64,000 nt of DNA from Nitrospira japonica (GTDB lineage: Bacteria; Nitrospirota; Thermodesulfovibrionia; UBA6902), in contig DYJL01000003.1 in assembly GCA_020723105.1 (NCBI GenBank), positions 1-64,000 of the forward strand, written 5' to 3'. Below the pieces are notes generated by a model. The model saw nothing but the letters and a program-made list of their open reading frames with translations. It did not search any database and was not told the origin of the DNA. A program made the position numbers and the translations under genes. This document shows positions 1-6,129 of the stretch, piece by piece (position 1 is the first letter of the stretch; every line of letters starts with the position of its first letter).

Positions 1-227
1 GTCGTATTTTACACCTTATACGACTGTCCGATTTTTGGGGGCCACCTCTGTTCGAGACGGGAAGGATTTTACATACAAGGCAAATATATTTGATTTTCAT
101 AATGGTTGTGTTATCATTTTTGATAAATACAAAAGTGATCTTACCTTATTTTTTTAGTTCAGATAATTAGTTATACTATTAATGCATCCTATCAACTTTA
201 TGCAAAATTATATAAGAGTTAAACATA
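1..227. other. Leader region upstream of the CRP-type regulator; no gene seen
   Basis: No convincing coding frame is visible here. Two inverted repeats can be read: GTCGTAT (1-7) with ATACGAC (18-24), and TTATCA-tttt-TGATAA (111-126). The second lies about 100 bases before the regulator's ATG and could be an operator for autoregulation, but its half-sites are in the wrong orientation for a classic CRP or FNR site. The region may also contain the tail of an upstream transcription unit that lies outside the window. Function is not assigned. Confidence 0.4.
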
Positions 228-920
228 ATGCAAGACAATTCTAAGAATGAGTTTCTTAAAAAAGCTGAGCTTTTTTCATCATTTACTGACAATGAAATAG
301 AACAACTTATAAGTAAGTTAATTATTAAGAAGTTTAAAAAACTTGAAACCATCCTCTACGAAGAAGATACTAATGAGTTCATGTATATTATTTTATTTGG
401 AAAAGTCAAAGCAGTACGTATGACGGAAGATGGTAAAGAAATAATCCTTGCAGTACATCAAACAGGCGATTTCTTTGGGGAGATGTCGCTAATTGACAGT
501 AAAACAACCCCTGCCTCTGTCATTGCAACCGAGGATTCTTTATTAGCAATCATTTCCAAGAAGGATTTCTACTCAATATTATTGGTTCAAAACAAATTTA
601 TGGTAAGTCTGCTCAAAATACTTTGCGGCCGACTCCGTAAGTGCTGGGATACAATACAATTATTAAATTTCAACAATGCTTCACAAAGAACAAAAACGTT
701 ACTCCTTATGCTGTCAGATGAATATGGCAAGAAATCTTCAGATGGAACTACATTAAACATTAAACTTACTCATCAAGATATAGCCGAAATGACTGGGATG
801 ACACGGGAAACAGTTACAAGGATTTTAGATAAGTGGCAAAAAACAGGAGAAATAACTGTGCTGAAAAATAAATTTATACGTCTAAATCCAAGTTTTTTAC
901 AAAAAGAATTAAATATCTAA
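228..920 (+). CDS. Crp/Fnr-family transcriptional regulator, CRP-like recognition helix
   Basis: A 230-residue DNA-binding regulator of normal length for the family. Residues about 13-125 form a cyclic-nucleotide-binding-type beta roll (FGKVKAVRMTEDGKE, then GDFFGEMSLIDSKTTPASV). Residues about 150-225 form a winged helix with the recognition segment MTRETVTRIL. That helix keeps the R-E-x-x-x-R pattern which in E. coli CRP contacts GTGA half-sites. There is no N-terminal cysteine cluster, so an FNR-type oxygen-sensing Fe-S role is unlikely. The effector cannot be read from sequence. Two identical GTGA-N6-TCAC palindromes in this window (2010-2023 and 11857-11870) fit the expected specificity, which makes a local regulon of surface proteins plausible. 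The gene is monocistronic and ends at a strong bidirectional terminator. Confidence 0.93.
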   Translation: MQDNSKNEFLKKAELFSSFTDNEIEQLISKLIIKKFKKLETILYEEDTNEFMYIILFGKVKAVRMTEDGKEIILAVHQTGDFFGEMSLIDSKTTPASVIATEDSLLAIISKKDFYSILLVQNKFMVSLLKILCGRLRKCWDTIQLLNFNNASQRTKTLLLMLSDEYGKKSSDGTTLNIKLTHQDIAEMTGMTRETVTRILDKWQKTGEITVLKNKFIRLNPSFLQKELNI

Positions 921-970
921 CCTATCCTTTTTTCTGTATAATCCATTATCTCTCAGTTAATAGAAAAGAA

Positions 971-1001
971 AAAGGCTTTTGCAAATTTTGCAAAAGCCTT
1001 T
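971..1001. terminator. Bidirectional intrinsic terminator
   Basis: Perfect 15-base arms AAAGGCTTTTGCAAA and TTTGCAAAAGCCTTT are separated by a single base, so the real loop opens a few pairs. A T-run follows on the + strand and an A-rich stretch precedes it, giving a U-tract for the minus strand as well. It sits between the convergent regulator and the PEP-CTERM gene and can stop both. Confidence 0.93.
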
Positions 1002-1027
1002 TTTTATTTATCAACACGTTAAATATA

Positions 1028-1687
1028 CTACTTTATTCTTCTGCGTCTTGCGTATAAAGCAGCGCCTACTAACCCTGAACCCAGAAGCAATAGTGTGCTT
1101 GGTTCCGGAGTTACAACCTCTTGATCAAAGCTTGTGGTACCACGGCCTGAGTGATCGATATTAGTGTATAGTGTCAGCGTATCAGGGTTTGTCAGAGAGA
1201 GATAGCCAGATCCAACTGAACCTGATGCTGCTCCAGGACCTAAAACAAGGGAGCTGATCGTTGTTCCATTAACACGAGTTTCAAACGTTGCTGTGTTCTG
1301 GAATGTGCCACCAACATTCATTATTAAACCGCCATCATAAGTAAATCCAGAGTCATCAAACCATATTTCTAATGTCCCTGCCCTGTTTGATGTATTTTGT
1401 GATGCAACATCCATATAAGGCAATGATGCTGAACCAACAGCTGGCTTTGTAAGACCGGTTGTTACATTGATATTAAATACACCCAACGGACCCATAAATG
1501 TAACAGTACCTATTGCGGCAGCACCATATGTTGCAAAATTATATGCATCTCCAAGACCTTCATCAAAAATTATGGCAGTTGATGCACCACTCTTCAATGT
1601 AAGGGTAGGAATAGCATTGGCTGATTGAACACCTACTATACCTATTACAGCTACCAAGACTAATAAGATTTTTACTACTTTATTCAT
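1028..1687 (-). CDS. PEP-CTERM sorting domain protein, exosortase substrate
   Basis: A 219-residue secreted protein. Residues 1-25 are a signal peptide ending in SANA. The middle is rich in Gly, Thr, Ser and small hydrophobics, as expected for a beta-rich extracellular protein, and has no recognised catalytic motif. The last 28 residues are a complete PEP-CTERM sorting signal: TPEPST (PEP at 194-196), a hydrophobic span LLLLGSGLVGAALY, and the basic tail ARRRRIK. The start is set by AAGGAGG eight bases before ATG. Known PEP-CTERM proteins are cut by exosortase and delivered to the cell surface or matrix; the exosortase at 5270-6109 is the obvious partner. It is the only PEP-CTERM protein seen in the window. 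A GG-N10-GC promoter lies about 70 bases upstream, so it is likely sigma-54 dependent and expressed separately from the big cluster. Confidence 0.93.
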   Translation of the reverse strand: MNKVVKILLVLVAVIGIVGVQSANAIPTLTLKSGASTAIIFDEGLGDAYNFATYGAAAIGTVTFMGPLGVFNINVTTGLTKPAVGSASLPYMDVASQNTSNRAGTLEIWFDDSGFTYDGGLIMNVGGTFQNTATFETRVNGTTISSLVLGPGAASGSVGSGYLSLTNPDTLTLYTNIDHSGRGTTSFDQEVVTPEPSTLLLLGSGLVGAALYARRRRIK

Positions 1688-1755
1688 TGTTAATTCCTCC
1701 TTTTTTAATTTTTTATTATTTATAGATGCCTATCTATACTTCTGAATAAACTATT

Positions 1756-1772
1756 TAGCAATATACATGCCA
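1756..1772 (-). promoter_or_regulatory. Sigma-54 (-24/-12) promoter of the PEP-CTERM gene
   Basis: On the minus strand the sequence reads TGGCATGTATATTGCT. This gives GG and GC separated by exactly ten bases, close to the sigma-54 consensus TGGCAC-N5-TTGCW. The predicted start point would be about 1745, giving a leader of about 58 bases with a strong ribosome binding site. Upstream (1970-2005) the TGTAAA/TTTACA inverted pair could be an enhancer site. Sigma-54 control with the PrsK/PrsR regulators is known for PEP-CTERM genes in other bacteria; those regulators are not in the window. Confidence 0.75.
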
Positions 1773-2009
1773 TTTCTTTTAACAATTATAACTCGTTGAT
1801 AATAAAGTATATTTTATACATTCCAGTAATTATATTATTTCCATTAACACTTCACATGTAAATTATCCCGACATATCTCCTTGAAAAAACGATATTTATT
1901 AAGCGTAATATGAGACTAACTCCATAATTTATATGAAATATTTCTTCAATATATGGGATTAATTGAAATTGTAAACTTTTTCATAATGGTTAACAACTAT
2001 TTACATTTC

Positions 2010-2023
2010 GTGATTCAAATCAC
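2010..2023. promoter_or_regulatory. CRP-type palindrome GTGATTCAAATCAC
   Basis: The arms GTGATT and AATCAC are a perfect inverted repeat around CA, giving GTGA-N6-TCAC. It lies about 55 bases before the riboswitch and just upstream of A+T-rich candidate -10 sequences (for example TAATAT at 2052-2057) that lack a good -35. This fits activation of the + strand gene by a CRP-like protein. The same 14 bases occur at 11857-11870. Confidence 0.6.
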
Positions 2024-2074
2024 CGCTATCCCATAGTACGTTAGATTATCCTAATATTGAGAGGTTACATAGAG

Positions 2075-2166
2075 GATGTTTCCGAAAAGGTAAACCCTGA
2101 GTAATCAGGGGGCACAAAGCCACGGGTCCTGAAGCTTCAGGATAGCCGGGCCGCCGAAGAAACAGC
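2075..2166 (+). promoter_or_regulatory. Cyclic di-GMP-I (GEMM-I) riboswitch aptamer
   Basis: The leader has the conserved GEMM-I blocks in order: AAAAGGTAAACC, a P1b hairpin CCCTGA-GTAA-TCAGGG (2095-2110) closed by a GNRA tetraloop, then GGCACAAAGCCACGGG, a long palindromic hairpin TCCTGAAGCTTCAGGA, and ATAGCCGGGCCGCC. The closing helix P1 is TGTTTC (2077-2082) with GAAACA (2159-2164). By eye alignment to the Vibrio Vc2 aptamer, the position that separates c-di-GMP from cGAMP binders is G, favouring c-di-GMP, but the alignment was made by hand. The switch controls the secreted protein that starts at 2237. Confidence 0.9.
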
Positions 2167-2227
2167 GCTTGACCTGGTTTTTACCTCCAGAACAAGCCTG
2201 TTTCCAATGCCGGAGACAGAAGGAGGT
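2159..2227 (+). promoter_or_regulatory. Riboswitch expression platform with anti-P1 stem and anti-Shine-Dalgarno
   Basis: The 3' strand of P1 (GAAACA) is also the start of an alternative stem: GAAACAG-c-GCTT (2159-2170) pairs with AAGC-CTGTTTC (2194-2204), eleven pairs with one bulge. The loop holds a short CTGG/CCAG hairpin that overlaps ACCTCC (2183-2188). ACCTCC is the exact complement of GGAGGT (2222-2227) in the ribosome binding site AGGAGG of the next gene. Ligand binding should favour P1, break the alternative stem and free ACCTCC to block the ribosome site. The direction of control (ligand means off) is inference. There is no U-tract, so translational control is more likely than termination. 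Confidence 0.65.
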
Positions 2228-2236
2228 TGAAAGACC

Positions 2237-3937
2237 GTGTTAAGTACTAACTTAAGATATAACACCGTATCTCTCTTCTTCCTGTTTTTCCTGATAATTA
2301 TTTTTAATACTCATAATCTTTTCGCAGCCAATGTAACACTCTCATGGACGCCTCCCACCACAAATGCTGATGCTACACCCCTGACAGACCTCGCTGGATA
2401 TAAAGTATATTTCGGCACATCTTCAGGCAGTTATTCTCAAAGCGCTGACGCCGGCAATGTAACAAGCTACACCTGGGGTAATCTTGCAGCCGGAACTCCT
2501 TATTATTTTACTATCACTGCCTATGATACAAGCGGCAATGAAAGCAGTTTTTCCAATGAGGTCAGTAAAACTCTTGCGTCTGTGACTTATTACTGCGACA
2601 AAGATACGGATAGCTACATAAACGTAATTGCAGACGGCACCTGTGCAGGTACAGGCTGTGAACCATCCGGATGCCAGACTGTCGCAGGCAATGACTGTAA
2701 TGACAACAATGCAAACATTAACTCTGCTGCATCGGACATCAACTGTAATGGATTAGATGATAACTGTAACGGCCAGGTAGACGAAGAGTGTACAGCTTCT
2801 ATTAAGGTCAGCAAGGTGCTTTTAAGTGAAGACTTCTCCAGCGGAATACCTCAAACATGGTCCAGACAGGGAGTGTGGGATTCGGACAACACATGTGGAA
2901 AGACTATAGATTATCCATTTGTGGCACCTTATGCCTTGGCAGATTCTTCCTGTTTAGCAACTGGCAATGAAGAGCTTGTAACGTCTTCATTTAATACTAC
3001 TTCATGCAATAGTGTGGAACTCGCTTTCAGCAACCAACACTATCTGGATAGTGGATATGTCCAGATAAATATTACAGGTGATGGGGGAGCAAACTGGTTG
3101 AACACTGTAAATATGCCAATGAGTGACGGTTATCCTTCACCTAACTGGAAGAATATTGATATAACTGCTGTTACAGGTGTTAAAAATGCAAAAGTAAAAT
3201 TCAGTTATGTAAACAATACAAGTGATGGATTATGGGCCCTTGATAATATCTGGGTTACCTGTCAAACAACCCAGCTCGATTTTTCAAGCCAGATTCTTAA
3301 ATCTTCCCCAACACAAACCATCCTGCTTTCTAACACAGGTACTCAAGATCTATCCATAGATAACATCACTATTGAGGGTACTGATGCTCCTGAGTTTACA
3401 ATAGACGATAAGAATAACTGTTTAGGTCGTACCTTGCTCCCTGCAGAGACATGTGCACTTGATTTAGTCTTCCTGCCAGTTTTGTCTGGTTCTAAAAATG
3501 CCAATCTTGCCATTACCACAAATGACCCTGATACACCAGTACTCGATATTCCTCTGACTGGAATTATTAATCCATCCCCTAAAGTCAGCATCAACGGCAA
3601 AGACAGCCTTGTTACTCTGAGAAAAGGTATAAAGGCTAAAATGGCTTTAGAACTTGATCCAGGAAACTTCGAATATACAAATGCTGACTGGTGGTTGCTG
3701 TTAGAACGCAATAATAACTGGTACTACTACGATCCTCTGACTAAATATTGGAAAAAAATCCCTGCATACTACGACCAGAGAGAAATTATCAATACTGCAA
3801 CTGTTGAGGTTATGAAGACCTCAAATCTGCCAAGGGGGCTGTATAAGCTTTACTTTGGTGTTGATACAAATGCGAATGGCTCAATTGATCCAGATGAATA
3901 TCATTACGATGAGATGTCAGTCAGAATCAAACGGTAA
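2237..3937 (+). CDS. Secreted FnIII / MopE-type metal-motif / choice-of-anchor-D protein
   Basis: A 566-residue exported protein. Residues 1-30 are a signal peptide. Residues 31-112 are a fibronectin type III domain (VTLSWTPP to EVSKTL). Residues 118-187 are a Cys- and Asp-rich putative metal-binding segment of the MopE type (GNDCNDNNANINS, INCNGLDDNCNGQVDEEC). Residues about 190-345 are an uncharacterised beta-rich region with paired cysteines. Residues about 350-450 match choice-of-anchor-D domains (LSNTGTQDLSIDN, CALDLVFLP, TTNDPDTPVLDIPLTG). The tail has no PEP-CTERM or other sorting signal. The GTG start is supported by AGGAGG ten bases upstream. It is probably a structural or adhesive matrix protein controlled by c-di-GMP through its riboswitch; no enzyme motif was seen. 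Confidence 0.88.
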   Translation: MLSTNLRYNTVSLFFLFFLIIIFNTHNLFAANVTLSWTPPTTNADATPLTDLAGYKVYFGTSSGSYSQSADAGNVTSYTWGNLAAGTPYYFTITAYDTSGNESSFSNEVSKTLASVTYYCDKDTDSYINVIADGTCAGTGCEPSGCQTVAGNDCNDNNANINSAASDINCNGLDDNCNGQVDEECTASIKVSKVLLSEDFSSGIPQTWSRQGVWDSDNTCGKTIDYPFVAPYALADSSCLATGNEELVTSSFNTTSCNSVELAFSNQHYLDSGYVQINITGDGGANWLNTVNMPMSDGYPSPNWKNIDITAVTGVKNAKVKFSYVNNTSDGLWALDNIWVTCQTTQLDFSSQILKSSPTQTILLSNTGTQDLSIDNITIEGTDAPEFTIDDKNNCLGRTLLPAETCALDLVFLPVLSGSKNANLAITTNDPDTPVLDIPLTGIINPSPKVSINGKDSLVTLRKGIKAKMALELDPGNFEYTNADWWLLLERNNNWYYYDPLTKYWKKIPAYYDQREIINTATVEVMKTSNLPRGLYKLYFGVDTNANGSIDPDEYHYDEMSVRIKR

Positions 3938-3946
3938 GCTATAAAA

Positions 3947-3975
3947 AAACGAACGGAAGTTCTTCCCGTTCGTTT
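3947..3975. terminator. Bidirectional intrinsic terminator
   Basis: AAACGAACGG (3947-3956) and CCGTTCGTTT (3966-3975) form a perfect ten-base stem extended inward by AAG/CTT. The A-run on the left supplies a U-tract for minus-strand transcripts. It ends both the + strand secreted-protein gene and the long minus-strand cluster that finishes with cysC. Confidence 0.88.
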
Positions 3976-4012
3976 CTATGTTGTCACAAAAAGAGCTCTT
4001 GTTACTGCAACT

Positions 4013-4618
4013 TTAGTCTACATCCAAAATTCTCCTCTCAGCAAGGAGAGCCGTAATTAACTGCACAGCATTTGCAATATCTGTTCTTTCTGTATCAATA
4101 ACAAGGTCCGGGTTCCGGGGTTCTTCATAAGGTGAAGAAATCCCTGTATAGTTCTTTATAATTCCTGCTCTTGCTTTTTGATATTGGCCTTTTGGATCAC
4201 GCTTTTCACACATTTCAATAGAACACTTTACATATATTTCAAGAAAATTATCACCATCAAAACGTCTTCTTATATATTCCCTGTCTTCATAGTAAGGAAA
4301 AATAAAGGCGCCGAGAACAACTATCCCAGCATCCACAAAAAGCTTTGACACCTCAACAATTCTCCGGAGATTCTCTTTCCTGTCCTCGCGATCAAAACCC
4401 AGATTACTGTTCAATCCATGCCTGATATTATCACCATCAAGAACATATGCATGTACACCCCTGTTGAACAGTTTTCTTTCAACATGATGAGCAATAGTGG
4501 ATTTCCCAGAGGCAGAGAGTCCGGTCAATAAAACAAACCCGCTTTTATGTTTATTAAACTGGTTCCTTTCCTCCCTCTTTACATACCTGTTATCCCATAT
4601 CACATTGTTCAATTCCAT
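4013..4618 (-). CDS. cysC: Adenylyl-sulfate (APS) kinase
   Basis: A 201-residue cytoplasmic kinase that phosphorylates APS at the 3' position to make PAPS, the sulfate donor for sulfotransferases. Visible motifs are the P-loop GLSASGKS (33-40), DGDNIRHGLNSNLGF (61 onward), the RRIVEVSKLF helix, and the lid segment EKRDPKGQYQKARAG. Length is normal for a stand-alone APS kinase; no ATP sulfurylase domain is fused and no cysD/cysN/sat gene is in the window. It is the last gene of the minus-strand cluster, directly after the exosortase pair. With two sulfotransferases in the same cluster (9602-10516 and 21893-22654) its likely role is to supply PAPS for glycan sulfation rather than for cysteine synthesis. 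Confidence 0.95.
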   Translation of the reverse strand: MELNNVIWDNRYVKREERNQFNKHKSGFVLLTGLSASGKSTIAHHVERKLFNRGVHAYVLDGDNIRHGLNSNLGFDREDRKENLRRIVEVSKLFVDAGIVVLGAFIFPYYEDREYIRRRFDGDNFLEIYVKCSIEMCEKRDPKGQYQKARAGIIKNYTGISSPYEEPRNPDLVIDTERTDIANAVQLITALLAERRILDVD

Positions 4619-4639
4619 TCTATTCCTTTCTCAGTCAAT

Positions 4640-5266
4640 TTATTCCGGCAGATAATCCTTTAATAATGGAAGAAAATCCCTTATAGCGCTTTCCACTAAG
4701 TGCTCAGTCTCTTCAACACCTTTACTTACAGGCGTTGAAATCCTTATAAAAGCAGCATCATTTCTCCGATATTTCAAGGAATTTATAATCATGTACAATT
4801 TTAATATATAATCATTCGTGATATATACATCCTTCATTTTATACCAATAAATAAAAAGTTCTTTCTCCGCACCCTTTTGATATACCGCTTCTATGAACTT
4901 TACTTCATCAGCGCCATTCACCTGCAACCTTCTCTCCCGCTCTGACAGCTTAAACCATCCGCTTCCAGGCAGGCAATGTTTCGGTGAATGAATCTGTGCG
5001 CCTTCTCTTTGTGTACCATAATAACCAACATAAAGGTTAATGCTGTCATCTCCTTTTCGGTATGCTCTTGACATATATTCGTTAACCCTTAGTTTCTCAA
5101 GTATCACATCATCAAACTGGTAAATTTTCCCCTCCCACCCTTGCCATGCAAGCGGAAAATCATCTAAGGTCTTCTTAAGCGGCACTCTCTCATGGAATGA
5201 AACACTATTAAGATAAAGCGCAAATAAAAATATAATAACCGACATTATTATTATTCTTTTATTCAT
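4640..5266 (-). CDS. epsI: EpsI-family exosortase-associated protein
   Basis: A 208-residue protein with one N-terminal membrane segment (about 4-22) and a periplasmic EpsI domain. The family hallmark HSPKHCLPGSGW is present, as are the YYGTQREG and FIYWYKMKD segments. EpsI domains are found either fused to the C-terminus of exosortases or encoded next to them. Here the gene starts three bases after the exosortase stop, which makes it the split form of that fusion. Its exact activity is not known; association with exopolysaccharide and exosortase loci is well established. The gene lies in the terminal xrt-epsI-cysC run. Confidence 0.93.
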   Translation of the reverse strand: MNKRIIIMSVIIFLFALYLNSVSFHERVPLKKTLDDFPLAWQGWEGKIYQFDDVILEKLRVNEYMSRAYRKGDDSINLYVGYYGTQREGAQIHSPKHCLPGSGWFKLSERERRLQVNGADEVKFIEAVYQKGAEKELFIYWYKMKDVYITNDYILKLYMIINSLKYRRNDAAFIRISTPVSKGVEETEHLVESAIRDFLPLLKDYLPE

Positions 5267-5269
5267 AGA

Positions 5270-6109
5270 TTATTTATTTCCTATTCGCACTAAAATAACT
5301 GACAGAATAATCAGCAAAGAGATTGCAATACCAAACATCAAGAGACCGGCAAACTCATGAAAGAACCCTTTAGCCACCTCTGCGCCATACTTCTCAGCAA
5401 GAATACCTGTACCCACAACTCTTACGGCATTCACAAACACAGCAATTGGAACTGCCATGCCTATAAGCACCAACTTTTTTATCCATCCTTTTTGGGTCAA
5501 ATAGGCAATCGCTGTTGATAAAGCAAGCAAAGAAATTATGGACCTTATTCCACTGCAAGCATCCGCAACCTCAAGCGTTGTATCGGCAAGGTATATGATG
5601 TTCCCCTCCCTTATAACAAGAACGCCAATCCATGATAAAAAATCTACTGAAACTTTTGATACCAGAAGTTTTAACGGAAAAGCAACAGAATCATAAAGAA
5701 TATACGGCAGAGGGATCATAAACAAGAGATAGCAAAACGGAAAAGCAACAGCTTTAAAAAATTCTATCCCGCAAGTAAAAACAATAGCGCCTGCAAGCAC
5801 AAGCAGCATTGAGGCTCTCATTGTAAATTGTTCACCTGAAAGATAGCCAATAAAATAAATAACCATTCCCGAGATCAATATAAAAAGGCCGGAAGTTGAC
5901 GGAGAGAGCAGTACAGATTTTACTAACTCCTTCCTTTGCCAGAAAAAATAGCCGGATATAAACGGTATTAAAAAACCATGTGAATAATTCTCATCGTTAT
6001 ACCAGTCACTAATCATTTCAAAGATGGTACTCCAGTATAAAAAACCAAAGGCAAGGAGAAAAAATACGATAGACAGTATGTTAATTTTATTGTCTTTATT
6101 AATATTCAT
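5270..6109 (-). CDS. xrt: Exosortase (integral membrane cysteine transpeptidase)
   Basis: A 279-residue multi-pass membrane protein. The three conserved catalytic positions of exosortases are visible: Cys185 in ADACSGIRS, Arg230 in FVNAVRVVG, and His251 in FFHEFAGLL. The N-terminal signature DENYSHGFLIP is also typical. Exosortases process PEP-CTERM proteins at the membrane; the substrate in this window is the protein at 1028-1687. The exact subtype is not assigned: the FemAB and DUF3473 deacetylase genes elsewhere in the cluster are markers of XrtA systems, but a split EpsI partner occurs in several subtypes. It follows the DUF4091 protein by 20 bases and is tightly coupled to epsI. Confidence 0.95.
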   Translation of the reverse strand: MNINKDNKINILSIVFFLLAFGFLYWSTIFEMISDWYNDENYSHGFLIPFISGYFFWQRKELVKSVLLSPSTSGLFILISGMVIYFIGYLSGEQFTMRASMLLVLAGAIVFTCGIEFFKAVAFPFCYLLFMIPLPYILYDSVAFPLKLLVSKVSVDFLSWIGVLVIREGNIIYLADTTLEVADACSGIRSIISLLALSTAIAYLTQKGWIKKLVLIGMAVPIAVFVNAVRVVGTGILAEKYGAEVAKGFFHEFAGLLMFGIAISLLIILSVILVRIGNK

Positions 6110-6129
6110 ATTCGAATAGACAGTAACTG

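Noticed and set aside
111-126. FNR or CRP site before the regulator gene
   Set aside because: The inverted repeat is ATCA-N4-TGAT, the reverse arrangement of the FNR half-sites, and lacks GTGA/TCAC.
979-1164. 61-aa + strand ORF after the regulator
   Set aside because: It starts inside the terminator hairpin and runs antisense to the PEP-CTERM gene's sorting signal.
2075-2166. cGAMP-specific (GEMM-Ib) riboswitch
   Set aside because: By hand alignment the discriminating position is G rather than A, which favours c-di-GMP; ligand binding would need to be measured.
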